From contig NC_013512.1 in NCBI RefSeq assembly GCF_000024885.1, positions 310,001 to 374,000 on the forward strand: a DNA stretch of 64,000 nucleotides, given 5' to 3'. The DNA is from Sulfurospirillum deleyianum DSM 6946 (GTDB lineage Bacteria; Campylobacterota; Campylobacteria; Campylobacterales; Sulfurospirillaceae). Every line of letters starts with the position of its first letter. The first letter of the stretch is position 1. The notes under the pieces were generated by a model. It was given only the letters and a program-made list of their open reading frames with translations, was not told the DNA's origin and did not search any database. Both the position numbers and the translations under genes were made by a program. Positions 34,850-43,820 of the stretch are shown piece by piece.

Positions 34850-34926
34850 GTCCTCATAGCTCAGCAGGATAGAGCACAGAATTCCTAATTCTGAGGTCGT
34901 GCGTTCGAATCGCGCTGGGGACACCA
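34850..34926 (+). tRNA. tRNA-Arg (CCT)
   Basis: 77 bases, acceptor GTCCTCA/TGGGGAC with a U-G pair, anticodon CCT in ATTCCTAAT, CCA encoded. A TATAAT-like element (GGTATAATTCC) 26 bases upstream is its likely promoter. It stands alone. Confidence 0.96.
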
Positions 34927-35113
34927 CGTTTCATTTTAAACTTACATGTAAATCTTTTTTATAAAATCCACACGTCATCTTTTTACCTCATTAATTCCTC
35001 ATTTTTTTTCGTTAAGCTTCATTCATAAAAGATAAAAATTATACTTTTAATTTAATTTTTATCTCAGTTTTTGTTTATAACAGAGTAAAACTATTTACAA
35101 TAAGGAGTCAACA
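34927..35113. promoter_or_regulatory. Regulatory region upstream of torA
   Basis: 187 bases of strongly AT-rich, non-coding sequence with one TTACATGTAA (34942-34951) and an AAGGAG site before torA. A motif TTCATTCATAAAAG near 35016 might be a regulator site, as E. coli TorR boxes also contain TTCAT. This is only a suggestion. No ORF was supported here. Confidence 0.45.
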
Positions 35114-37639
35114 ATGACAAAGAAAATGGATCGAAGATCCTTTTTGAAGGCAAGTGGAGCAACCGCAGGTGCAGTTGTTGCAACGATACAAGCGGAAGCT
35201 ATTCCTTTGGTGGGAGATTCCCTGCTTAATGATCATGAAAAAGGATTTAGTGCTTCTCACTTTGGTGCCGTTGTTACGCACACGAGAAACTCACGTTTTG
35301 AGAGTGCGACACCCTTTGAGGGTGATGCTCACCCTGTGACATTAGTAGAGGGCTTAGCCGCACGGACCTATGCAGAAGATCGTATTTTATATCCTTGTGT
35401 GCGTGAGGATTATCTTAAACATGGCTATAAAAGTGATAAAAGTAAGCGAGGCAATGATACGTTTGTGCGTGTTTCGTGGGAGACTGCTTTTGATTTGGTT
35501 GCCAATGAAATCAAGAGGGTGAACACTACTTATGGTCCAACGGCGATTTATGGTGGAAGTTATGGATGGTTTTGTGTAGGAAGTCTTAACAATCCACAAG
35601 CACTTTTGAACAGAATGTTAGGCATTACAGGAGGATATACAGGGCGTACATGTACGTATTCAACCCATGCAATTCGCCAAATTACGCCTTATGTTGGAGG
35701 AACAGATGAATCCAGCGCTCAACCTACGGTTTATCCTGTTTTGATTGAACATTCTGAATGTATCGTTTTTTGGGGATGTGATCCTATTAATACCAATCAA
35801 ATTGCATGGGGTGTCCCAACACATGGCGTTTATAAATACCTTAAAGAGTTGAAAGAAGAAGGTAAAAAACGAGGGGTTAAATTTTATGTGATTGATCCTG
35901 TGTACAACAACACAGGCATGTATTTCGGTGCGGAGCATATTCAAATTCGCCCTACAACAGATGTGGCGATGATGCTAGGAATGGCGCATTACCTCTATAA
36001 AGAAAAACTGTATAACGCAGATTTTATTAAAAAATATACCATAGGTTTTGATCAGTTTAAACAATACCTTTTAGGTGAGAGTGAAGATATGGTGGCAAAA
36101 ACACCAGAGTGGGCAGCCTCTATTTGTGGTGTGCCTGTAGAAGTGATTAAAATGCTTGCAAAAGAGTGTGTTTCTAAACGTACGATGCTCATGGGTGGAT
36201 GGTCAACCCAACGGGCACATCATGGTGAACAACCTAACTGGATGCTTATTACGCTTGCAAGTATGTTAGGTCAAATTGGACTTCCAGGAGGAGGGTACGG
36301 TTGTAATTATCACTACTCTTCAAATGGCGTTCCTATGCCTGCGGCCGCAACGGGTAATCCTTTGACAAAAGCTGATGCGGATGCTAAAGATTTTGCGAGT
36401 GCATCTCCAGGACTTTCAGGTATTAGTATCAAGTCTAAAATTAAAGGACCTTGGGATAAAGCGAAAATGGAAATTATCCCTGTATCTCGCATTGTTGAGT
36501 GTTTAGAAAACGCAGGAAAAGAGTATAACTTTGATGGGCATACCAAAAAATGGCCTGAATTAAAAATGGCGTATTGGGCGGGTGGAAATCCATTTCATCA
36601 CCATCAAGACAGAAACCGCATGATAAAAGCATGGCAAAAACTAGAGACCTTTGTGGTTCAAGATAATTTCTGGACGGCGAGTGCAAGAATGGCAGATATT
36701 ATTCTTCCGGCAACGACAGAGCAAGAACGCAATGATATTACCAAAGCGCACACGAATGAATACATTTTTGCGATGAAACAAGCCGTGGCTCCAGCAGGAG
36801 AGGCGATGGATGATTTTGATATTTTTGTCAATATTTTAAGACGTTTTACCGCAGAGCAAGTTTTAGCCTTTACTGAGGGAAAAAGTAAAATGGAATGGAT
36901 CAAATCTTTTTACCAAGCCTCGTTTGATAAAGCGGCTAAATCAGGTGTTAAAATGCCAACATTTGATGCGTTTTGGGAGAAAGGGTATGTTTATTTTGAG
37001 ACACCTGAGAGTGCTAAGAAGTTTATTAAACATGAAAAATTCAGAGCAAATCCTGTGGTCAATCGTTTAGGTACGCCTTCGGGAAAAATCGAGATTTTCT
37101 CCAAAAAAATAGCAGGGTATAACTACAAAGAGTGTAAAGGTCATCCTATGTGGTTTGAACCTATGGAGTGGGCAGGAAGTAAGGTGGCTAAAGAATTTCC
37201 TTTAAGTCTGGTTTCTCCCCATCCCAAATACCGTCTACACTCTCAGCTCAATAATACATGGCTTCGCCACCTTGAAGAGGTCAATGGTCGTGAGCCGATT
37301 TGGATGCACCCTAATGATGCGAAAAAAAGAGGCATTAAAAATGGGGATGTCGTTAGGGTCTTTAATAAACGTGGACAGGTTTTAGCAGGAGCCGTAGTGA
37401 CAGAAGCCATTATGGAAGGGGCGGTGAGAATGCAAGAGGGCGCATGGTATGACCCAAAAGAAGCAGGAAAGGTTGGTACATTGTGTGTGCACGGTGATGT
37501 CAATGTATTAATTCCTGATGTGGGAACGTCAGAACTTGCGCAAGGTAATCAAGCAACAGCGTTGGTGGAAATTGAAAAATTCAAGGGCGAAGTACCTGCC
37601 ATTAGCATTTTTAAAGCACCAAAGATAAAGGGCGCCTAA
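35114..37639 (+). CDS. torA: Trimethylamine-N-oxide/DMSO reductase-family molybdoenzyme (TorA type)
   Basis: 841 residues. The N terminus MDRRSFLKASGATAGAVVA is a twin-arginine signal, so it folds with its cofactor before export to the periplasm. The molybdenum serine ligand is in GGSYGW near 147, as in DMSO and TMAO reductases; there is no N-terminal Fe-S cluster motif. The dinucleotide domain ends with PHPKYRLHSQLNNT. It reduces TMAO or a related N- or S-oxide as terminal oxidase. The monohaem cytochrome gene begins at its stop (TAATG), as in the Campylobacter jejuni Cj0264c/Cj0265c pair. Confidence 0.9.
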   Translation: MTKKMDRRSFLKASGATAGAVVATIQAEAIPLVGDSLLNDHEKGFSASHFGAVVTHTRNSRFESATPFEGDAHPVTLVEGLAARTYAEDRILYPCVREDYLKHGYKSDKSKRGNDTFVRVSWETAFDLVANEIKRVNTTYGPTAIYGGSYGWFCVGSLNNPQALLNRMLGITGGYTGRTCTYSTHAIRQITPYVGGTDESSAQPTVYPVLIEHSECIVFWGCDPINTNQIAWGVPTHGVYKYLKELKEEGKKRGVKFYVIDPVYNNTGMYFGAEHIQIRPTTDVAMMLGMAHYLYKEKLYNADFIKKYTIGFDQFKQYLLGESEDMVAKTPEWAASICGVPVEVIKMLAKECVSKRTMLMGGWSTQRAHHGEQPNWMLITLASMLGQIGLPGGGYGCNYHYSSNGVPMPAAATGNPLTKADADAKDFASASPGLSGISIKSKIKGPWDKAKMEIIPVSRIVECLENAGKEYNFDGHTKKWPELKMAYWAGGNPFHHHQDRNRMIKAWQKLETFVVQDNFWTASARMADIILPATTEQERNDITKAHTNEYIFAMKQAVAPAGEAMDDFDIFVNILRRFTAEQVLAFTEGKSKMEWIKSFYQASFDKAAKSGVKMPTFDAFWEKGYVYFETPESAKKFIKHEKFRANPVVNRLGTPSGKIEIFSKKIAGYNYKECKGHPMWFEPMEWAGSKVAKEFPLSLVSPHPKYRLHSQLNNTWLRHLEEVNGREPIWMHPNDAKKRGIKNGDVVRVFNKRGQVLAGAVVTEAIMEGAVRMQEGAWYDPKEAGKVGTLCVHGDVNVLIPDVGTSELAQGNQATALVEIEKFKGEVPAISIFKAPKIKGA

Positions 37640-38202
37640 TGAAACCATTCAAAGCAATAGCACCCTTGTGTATCGTAGCAACGTTGGTATGCGCACAAAG
37701 TGCCTTTGTTGCTCAAAATGTGCCTTTGTTCGCAACGGCGAGTGACGGATCAGCTCTAGGGGAGCTGATCGTTGCTTCCCAAGTGAATGTGCTCTCTCAA
37801 AAAGGAGAGTTTACTGAAGTTGAGTTTGTCGGATTTATGCCTGAGGGAAGCACAAAAGCTTATGAAAAAATAGGGATGTTAATGGTGGGTTTTGAAGCAC
37901 CCACACCTTCAACCTATAAAGTCATAGGGCAAAAAAAAGATGAGTATGAGAGCATATGGCTGAATGTATCGGTAAAAGGATTTGTGAAAACAAAAGCCCT
38001 CAAAGAGACAAAAGCGTCTATTTTAGAAGAGGGTAAGGCAGCGTTTCAAGCCAAGTGTGGGACCTGTCATGCCCTGCATCCTGAGGGTGAGTTTGATGCC
38101 AATGTTTGGCCGAGCATTTTAGAAGCAATGAGTCCGCAAGCGGGACTTTCAAGTGCGGAGCGTTACAGTATTGAAAAATACCTGCAAAATTATCAGCACT
38201 AA
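37639..38202 (+). CDS. Monohaem cytochrome c, electron donor to TorA
   Basis: 187 residues with an N-terminal signal peptide (MKPFKAIAPLCIVATLVCAQS). Residues about 35-125 resemble a bacterial SH3-like domain (FATASDGSALGELIVAS), and the C-terminal part has one haem site CGTCHALH and a distal methionine in EAMSPQAG. Its ATG overlaps the torA stop, so the two are co-translated. It replaces the pentahaem TorC of enterobacteria and passes electrons from the quinone-cytochrome chain to TorA in the periplasm. Confidence 0.88.
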   Translation: MKPFKAIAPLCIVATLVCAQSAFVAQNVPLFATASDGSALGELIVASQVNVLSQKGEFTEVEFVGFMPEGSTKAYEKIGMLMVGFEAPTPSTYKVIGQKKDEYESIWLNVSVKGFVKTKALKETKASILEEGKAAFQAKCGTCHALHPEGEFDANVWPSILEAMSPQAGLSSAERYSIEKYLQNYQH

Positions 38203-38241
38203 GAAATTTACGCCTCCTAAAGAGGGGTAAATTTCCCTTTT
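38203..38241 (+). terminator. Terminator after the TorA cytochrome gene
   Basis: GAAATTTAC / GTAAATTTC outer stem (38203-38235) with an inner CCTC/GAGG pair, then CCTTTTTTTG. Separates torA-cytochrome from the response-regulator operon. Confidence 0.8.
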
Positions 38242-38310
38242 TTTGTTTAATCTTAGAGAAGAAAACTTTCGTTACAATCTTTACATGTAAACTTTTTCAA
38301 GGAGCAATGT

Positions 38311-38997
38311 GTGGATATTTGGCTTGAAAAATTGAAAGATTTGAGGCTTCTGTACGCAGAAGATGAAGAGGGGATTCGCAAACCGATGGCAAACTCTTTG
38401 GGGTACTATTTCAAAGAGGTGTTTGAGGTTAAAAATGGCGAAGAAGCTCTGGATTGCTACTATGAACACCATCCTGATATTATTTTAACCGATTTGCGAA
38501 TGCCCCGAAAAGATGGCTTAGAGATGGCAAAAGAGATTCGTCATAACGATAAAAAAATTCCTATTATTATGATTACGGCGCATACCGATAAAGAGTATTT
38601 GCTCAGTGCTATTGATCTTAAGATTGAAAAATATCTTATTAAACCAGTTGCGTTAGATGAATTGCTTAGTGCTTTAAAAGTGTGTGTTGAAGAGATAGAA
38701 GCGGATAAACCTTTGTATGTGGAGTATGCGGAGTATCGCTTTGATTTTAAAAATCGTCTGGCAATGCCCAAAGAAGGTGAAAAGATAGAGTTAACGCAAA
38801 AAGAGGCTGATTTTTTACTGCTTCTCATCGGTAAAAAAGGACTCATTGTAAGTTACGAAGAGATTGAGATACGTGTATGGAAAGAGGAGTTTATGAGTAT
38901 TGCGGCTCTTCGTACGTTAGTCAAAACTTTGCGTAAAAAACTTGAGGGTTTAGCCTTGAAAAACCATTCTCAAATGGGGTATAGCCTTGTGTTTTAA
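38311..38997 (+). CDS. OmpR/PhoB-type response regulator
   Basis: 228 residues: a receiver domain with LLYAEDEEG acidic pocket, phospho-acceptor aspartate in IILTDLRMP and the conserved lysine in LIKPV, then a winged-helix DNA-binding domain (LTQKEADFLLLLIGKKGLIV, RTLVKTLRKKL). The GTG start at 38311 follows AAGGAG; the overlapping ATG is out of frame. TTACATGTAA lies 20 bases upstream. It heads a three-gene signal set (regulator, binding protein, kinase) immediately after torA and probably controls it, as TorR does in E. coli. Confidence 0.87.
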   Translation: MDIWLEKLKDLRLLYAEDEEGIRKPMANSLGYYFKEVFEVKNGEEALDCYYEHHPDIILTDLRMPRKDGLEMAKEIRHNDKKIPIIMITAHTDKEYLLSAIDLKIEKYLIKPVALDELLSALKVCVEEIEADKPLYVEYAEYRFDFKNRLAMPKEGEKIELTQKEADFLLLLIGKKGLIVSYEEIEIRVWKEEFMSIAALRTLVKTLRKKLEGLALKNHSQMGYSLVF

Positions 38998-40576
38998 AAA
39001 ACTGATTGTTTTGGTGATTTATTTTTTAGGGATGGCTTTGCATGCCAATGAGTATCAAGAAGATAATCGGGCGCAAAGAGCTTTACATGTAAAAGACCCT
39101 CGCTCACACATCAAAGTTTTTTTCCCCTCTATGCCATACAATTATGTCTCCCGTTTGGTCAATGAAAGTCTGGTACGATTGGCTGAAAATGAACAAGGAT
39201 GGGAGTATGCATTGGCGATTTCAAGCAAAAAACTCTCCCCTCTTTTGTATGAGTTTGAGTTACGTCCTCATGTGCGTTTTCAAGATGGTACGCCTTTTAA
39301 CGCCGATTCGGTGATTCACAATTTTGAGTATTTCCTCAAACAGCCTTTTAACTATACCCATATTGATAAAACACTAAAACGGGTTGAAAAAATTTCTGAT
39401 TTGAAAGTTCGCATCCATTTGCATAAACCCTATGGGATGCTTTTTCGTGATTTGGCACGTATTTATTTCTATTCAGAAGCTTATTTACGCCAATATGGCT
39501 GGGCTGGAGGGGATACGGGAGCGAATATCCAAAGTGCAGGACCTTATGGATTAGGTCCTTATCTTTTAGTAGAGGGCATGGTTACGGGGAGAAAACAGAC
39601 TCCCAAAGTTATCCTCAAGGCGAATCCTTATTATTGGGAAGAGGGATTGCCTAAGATTGAGACGATAACCCTGTTTACAGAACTGAGTATGCAAGAGGCG
39701 TTGGATTTGGCGCTTTTTAAAGATGGGGGGTTGGATTTTATGCAGATTCCTTTTAATAAAAAAGTAGAAACCATGCTCTCCCCTTATGCAAAACTCATCT
39801 CCATGCCCTCAAGTCACAATTTTACAATCTATTTTAATTTAAAAAAGAGCAATGCGCCCATTGCCCGTAAAGAGGTGCGTCAAGCCCTTAATTGTGCGCT
39901 CAATCAACAAAATCTTCTCAATTTTACCTACAAAAAAGAGGGACAGCTTAATCCCAACGCCATGAAGCCTTATGAATGTCCTCTAAGCCAAGAGGCGATT
40001 TATGCACTTTTGAACGATATTGAATTTGAAGTAGCCACACAAGACGCTCTGCTTTTTTTATGGAAGGGCATTGAGTATCAGCTCTCTTCATACGGGGTTC
40101 GGTTGCGGTACAAAACGACAACGAGTGAAAAAGAGATTTACAATGTGATGCAAAAAAATCATACCCAAGTTCAATCGTGGGATATGCTGGTGCAAGGAAC
40201 ACAGGATTATTACGGTAGGCATCCGTGGCCTATTTTTATTCGCTATCACGAAAACAATCCCTGGAGTTTTGTGAAAGGTGATACGTTGATGCGTCAGTGC
40301 ATTGAAGCGTTTTTTGAGGCAGAACAGGGAAGTGAAGCGTTTATTTCTTTGTATGAACGTATTCAAAAACGAGCAAAAGGAGAAGCTTACATGCTTTTTG
40401 TTCCTATTCCTAACGCAGTCTTTGCGATGAATAAAGAGTTGATTTTTGAGCCTTTAGGGATTGGAATGCAGCCTTTTTGGAAGGCAAATATTACCCCTGA
40501 ACATTGGTCGATACGAGGAGAAGCTCCCTATCCTGAAAACCTTCAAGCGCCTATCTTGCCCAAGAGGATTCCATGA
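38987..40576 (+). CDS. Periplasmic binding protein, SBP family 5, sensor component
   Basis: 529 residues. The N terminus (LIVLVIYFLGMALHA) is a signal peptide and the rest matches peptide/nickel-type solute-binding proteins: PHVRFQDGTPFNADSVIHNFEYFL, SAGPYGLGPYLL and KANPYYWEEGLP. It has no ABC transporter neighbours but lies between a response regulator and a histidine kinase, overlapping both (11 and 4 bases). It is probably the periplasmic ligand sensor for that kinase. The start is TTG at 38987. TTACATGTAA at 39083 is read as LHVK. Confidence 0.82.
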   Translation: MCFKKLIVLVIYFLGMALHANEYQEDNRAQRALHVKDPRSHIKVFFPSMPYNYVSRLVNESLVRLAENEQGWEYALAISSKKLSPLLYEFELRPHVRFQDGTPFNADSVIHNFEYFLKQPFNYTHIDKTLKRVEKISDLKVRIHLHKPYGMLFRDLARIYFYSEAYLRQYGWAGGDTGANIQSAGPYGLGPYLLVEGMVTGRKQTPKVILKANPYYWEEGLPKIETITLFTELSMQEALDLALFKDGGLDFMQIPFNKKVETMLSPYAKLISMPSSHNFTIYFNLKKSNAPIARKEVRQALNCALNQQNLLNFTYKKEGQLNPNAMKPYECPLSQEAIYALLNDIEFEVATQDALLFLWKGIEYQLSSYGVRLRYKTTTSEKEIYNVMQKNHTQVQSWDMLVQGTQDYYGRHPWPIFIRYHENNPWSFVKGDTLMRQCIEAFFEAEQGSEAFISLYERIQKRAKGEAYMLFVPIPNAVFAMNKELIFEPLGIGMQPFWKANITPEHWSIRGEAPYPENLQAPILPKRIP

Positions 40577-42234
40577 AAAATATTCCCATCAAATACAAAT
40601 TGCTCTTTTTATTCAGTTTTTCCTTTATTGGAATGCTCATCTTAGCAGAGCGTTCTTTTGCGCTTTCCAAAGAGAATATCCGCAATGCGGCTATGATTTT
40701 TGACAATGCAAAAAGTACACAGCATTTGCAAGAAAATTATATAGAGCCTTTAAATGTGCTTCATGAAAAAAGTCTTTCTTTGGTGCTTTCTCCTAATGAG
40801 GATTATCGAAAGAGCATTGAAGTTGAGATTTTGGAGCAACGCCAGAGATTAGAGGAGCGGTTTAAGGCATTGGATGAGAAGAGTTATGCTATTTGGCAAG
40901 CCTATCTTAAAAGCGTTGAGAAGACATGTGCGTATGTGGCATCTTCCTTTGAAGAGGGGGCATTTGTTTATGTGACGTCTGTGGAGAGAGAACGTTACTA
41001 TGCTTTGCTGAAGCAACTTAAAATTTTACAGCACACTGCCGTACAGTATATGGAATCCAATTTTGAAGATATTCAAAGTCGCTCTCAAGCACTGAAGTAT
41101 GAATTAGCCGTTTTGGTGATTTTACTAGCAACATTGGTGTTTATTGCGGGGTATTCTCTCTCAGGGCATATCGTCTCATCCATTCATCGCCTTCAAGAGG
41201 GATTGCAAGAGTTCTTTGCGTATTTGCAAACCAGACAAAGTGAACCCAAACCCATTGCACTTTCAAGCAAAGATGAGTTAGAAACAATGTCCAAACTGCT
41301 CAATCAAAGTATCTCAAAAGCGACATCGGATATTCAGCAAGACAATGAGTTTATTGAGGATGCCATTAGTGTTGTTAATGATTTGCAACAGGGGATTCTC
41401 TCCTCAAGGCTGCACTCTTTTCCTCAAGCAGATAAATTACAGCGTCTTAAAGATGTTATTAATACCATGATTGACAATTTAGAGTCAAAAATCAATGAAG
41501 AAATTTTAAAGCGAACCGAACAAGAAAAATTACTCATTCAGCAGAGTAAACTGGCGAGTATGGGTGAAATGATAGGCAACATCGCCCACCAATGGAGACA
41601 ACCCCTAGGAGAGTTGAGTGCTATTTTGATTAATCTTCAAGTTAAACATTCGTTTCATGATTTGGATGATGCGACCCTTTTAAACAGTATCCAGCAGTGC
41701 AATAAGCTCAACGCGTATATGTCAAGTACCATCAGTGATTTTCAAAACTTTTTCAAACCCTCTAAAGATAAAGAGGTCTTTGAAATATCAGAGGCGTGTC
41801 AAAAAGCTATTTCGATGCTCAAAGCGTCCTTGAATTATCATGGTATAGAACTTTGTTTTGATATTTCAGCGAAGGTTGAGGTTTTAGGCTATCCTAATGA
41901 GTTTGCTCAAGCGCTTTTAAATATTCTCTCCAATGCCAAAGATGTCCTGAGTGAGCGTGAAATCAGTAATCCTTTTATTCGATTGGAGCTGAAAAAAGGG
42001 TACAAATACACACTGATTGTGATTGAGGATAATGGTGGAGGCATCGCAGAAGAGTATGTGGATAGAATTTTTGAGCCTTATTTTACGACTAAGTATGCCA
42101 AACAAGGAACGGGTATTGGGCTTTATATGACGAAGATGATTATTGAGAACAATATGGGTGGGGTCATTAATGTTAAAAACACTCCTTTGGGGGCTATTTT
42201 TACCATTAAATTACCCAGCGTGGCGAGTGCGTAA
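40573..42234 (+). CDS. Sensor histidine kinase
   Basis: 553 residues: membrane helix 1 (LLFLFSFSFIGMLIL), a helical periplasmic region (about 30-175), helix 2 (LAVLVILLATLVFIAGYSL), a HAMP segment and coiled coil, then the dimerisation/phosphotransfer histidine in IGNIAHQWRQPLGEL and the ATPase boxes NILSNAKDVL, IEDNGGGI, FEPYFTTK and GTGIGLYM. AHQWRQPL is typical of Campylobacterota hybrid-type kinases. The 4-base overlap with the binding-protein gene links the two functionally. Confidence 0.9.
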   Translation: MKNIPIKYKLLFLFSFSFIGMLILAERSFALSKENIRNAAMIFDNAKSTQHLQENYIEPLNVLHEKSLSLVLSPNEDYRKSIEVEILEQRQRLEERFKALDEKSYAIWQAYLKSVEKTCAYVASSFEEGAFVYVTSVERERYYALLKQLKILQHTAVQYMESNFEDIQSRSQALKYELAVLVILLATLVFIAGYSLSGHIVSSIHRLQEGLQEFFAYLQTRQSEPKPIALSSKDELETMSKLLNQSISKATSDIQQDNEFIEDAISVVNDLQQGILSSRLHSFPQADKLQRLKDVINTMIDNLESKINEEILKRTEQEKLLIQQSKLASMGEMIGNIAHQWRQPLGELSAILINLQVKHSFHDLDDATLLNSIQQCNKLNAYMSSTISDFQNFFKPSKDKEVFEISEACQKAISMLKASLNYHGIELCFDISAKVEVLGYPNEFAQALLNILSNAKDVLSEREISNPFIRLELKKGYKYTLIVIEDNGGGIAEEYVDRIFEPYFTTKYAKQGTGIGLYMTKMIIENNMGGVINVKNTPLGAIFTIKLPSVASA

Positions 42235-42260
42235 CCATCTTTACATGTAAAGATGGTTAC
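42231..42260 (+). terminator. Perfect 30-bp palindrome centred on TTACATGTAA after the kinase gene
   Basis: GTAACCATCTTTACATGTAAAGATGGTTAC reads the same on both strands and overlaps the kinase stop codon. A second TTACATGTAA (42257-42266) follows, then AAGTTTTTAGG. It probably ends the operon. Confidence 0.75.
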
Positions 42261-42266
42261 ATGTAA

Positions 42267-42550
42267 AAGTTTTTAGGGTTGAGTGTTTTGGTTGATTTAT
42301 TGGCAATATGATAAAGGGTGTTAAAAGCATCTCAAGGCTTGAAGGGATAGCGAGTTTGCGTAGAAGGTTCTAAAAAAAAGTTACAAAAAAGTAATAAAAG
42401 AGCGGTTGATGCACAATGATTACAGAGGCATTACGAAGCGGTTACAAAAAGGGTGTATTCTTAATTTTTACTGATAAAACGTATTGTCATGCTTTGAGGC
42501 TTTTTGTTAAACTCTCCTCGCCTTCAAAACAAATTTTCAGGAGAGAAGAG
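42267..42550. promoter_or_regulatory. Long AT-rich leader upstream of the porin
   Basis: 284 bases without a supported gene; an open frame runs through part of it (from 42416) but would disturb the porin signal peptide. It holds a direct repeat GTTACAAAAA at 42380-42389 and 42441-42450, each close to AGCGGTT (42401, 42437), spaced about 61 and 36 bases apart. These may be binding sites for a regulator. No certain -10 box stands out. AGGAG precedes the porin ATG. Confidence 0.45.
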
Positions 42551-43762
42551 ATGAAATTAGCTAAACTTAGCTTGGCGGCCATTGTAGTTGCAGGACTTGC
42601 TTCCCATTCATTCGCAGCAGATAGCTTAGCGGATGCCTTTAAAAACGGTAAAGTAAAAGGTGAATTAAGAGCGTGGTATTTTGATAGAGATACCGATGCA
42701 CCTGCTGCTGCGGGTGGTGCTTGGGATAGAAAAAAAGGTGATGCTGATATTATTAATATGGGCGTTATTTTAAACTATGTGACTGATTCGTTTTATGGTT
42801 TTAAAATGGGCGCAACTTTCCAATCTAACTATGCTCCGTTTGCAGATGATGATGCAAAAGCATTGTTTTATAACGACATGTATGGTTCAGGCGCTGTTCT
42901 TTCTGAGATGTATGTTCAATACACCATTGATAAAACAACCGCAAAAGTGGGTCGTCAATTTATCGATACACCGCTTATCAAAGGGAGTAGTTCTCGTATG
43001 ATCAAACAATCCTTTGAAGGAGCGTTAATCACGAACACAAACCTTCCTGATACCACCTTAGCAGCAGGTTACATCAGTAAATGGCAAAACAGAACATCCT
43101 CTGATACGGACGCTCAAAAATCAGATGTAGCGGATTTTGAAAAATTTAACGATGATGGTGCGTATACCTTTCTTGCGATTAATAAATCAATTCCAGGGCT
43201 TACCATCACAGGTCAGTGGGCACAAGTGGTTGATGTAGCCGATGTATATTATACAGAACTTGCGTATGCGGCTAAGATAAATGATTTTCGTTATGGTCTA
43301 GCAGGTCAATACCTGATTACAGATTATGATGAATCAGGTGAAGATGATGGTAGCTTTTATGGTGTAAAAGCTAGTTTTGGTGTAGGTGCGTTTAATATGT
43401 ATGCGGCATATGCTGAGGTGGATGATGACAATGATGCCAGTGTGAGTGCAGATGTAGGTGGTGCAGATCCAATTTACACCGCCAATGTGATTCATAGTGG
43501 TGATTACACAGCAGGAAGTAAAGGGTATGCGATTGATGCCAATTATGAAGTGGTTAAGGGTGCAAAAATTGGTGCACGTTACTCCGATATTAATCTAAAA
43601 GCAGCTAACAGTGATTATGATGTGATTGACGTTTATGCCAATTACGCATTTGATGGCGCACTTAAAGGATTTGGTGTTGAAGTTCAATACGAAACCAAAG
43701 ACAAAGATGCTTCAACAGGAAGTAGCAACGAGTTACGTTTTAGAGCAAATTATAAGTTCTAA
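42551..43762 (+). CDS. Opr-family outer-membrane porin
   Basis: 403 residues. The start (MKLAKLSLAAIVVAGLA) follows AGGAGAGAAGAG. The signal peptide ends at HSFA-ADS. The mature protein begins LADAFKNGKVKGELRAWYF and continues as alternating amphipathic strands with Asp/Thr-rich loops, ending in the aromatic LRFRANYKF, as beta-barrel porins do (relatives of OprD and Campylobacter MOMP). It forms a passive channel for small solutes. A bidirectional terminator follows. Confidence 0.87.
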   Translation: MKLAKLSLAAIVVAGLASHSFAADSLADAFKNGKVKGELRAWYFDRDTDAPAAAGGAWDRKKGDADIINMGVILNYVTDSFYGFKMGATFQSNYAPFADDDAKALFYNDMYGSGAVLSEMYVQYTIDKTTAKVGRQFIDTPLIKGSSSRMIKQSFEGALITNTNLPDTTLAAGYISKWQNRTSSDTDAQKSDVADFEKFNDDGAYTFLAINKSIPGLTITGQWAQVVDVADVYYTELAYAAKINDFRYGLAGQYLITDYDESGEDDGSFYGVKASFGVGAFNMYAAYAEVDDDNDASVSADVGGADPIYTANVIHSGDYTAGSKGYAIDANYEVVKGAKIGARYSDINLKAANSDYDVIDVYANYAFDGALKGFGVEVQYETKDKDASTGSSNELRFRANYKF

Positions 43763-43780
43763 GAGTTTAAGCTCAAATGA

Positions 43781-43811
43781 GAGCGTGCCTAGAGTATGAA
43801 TAGGCACGCTC
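43781..43811. terminator. Bidirectional terminator between porin and chemoreceptor
   Basis: GAGCGTGCCTA-GAGTATGAA-TAGGCACGCTC, a perfect 11-bp stem shared by two convergent genes. Confidence 0.75.
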
Positions 43812-43820
43812 GTTTATAGG

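Noticed and set aside
34739-34927. Minus-strand 62-aa frame beginning MVSPARFERTTSEL
   Set aside because: It is the antisense of tRNA-Arg and the metQ terminator.
42416-42550. 45-residue N-terminal extension of the porin
   Set aside because: It would bury the signal peptide; the ATG at 42551 has a strong AGGAG site.
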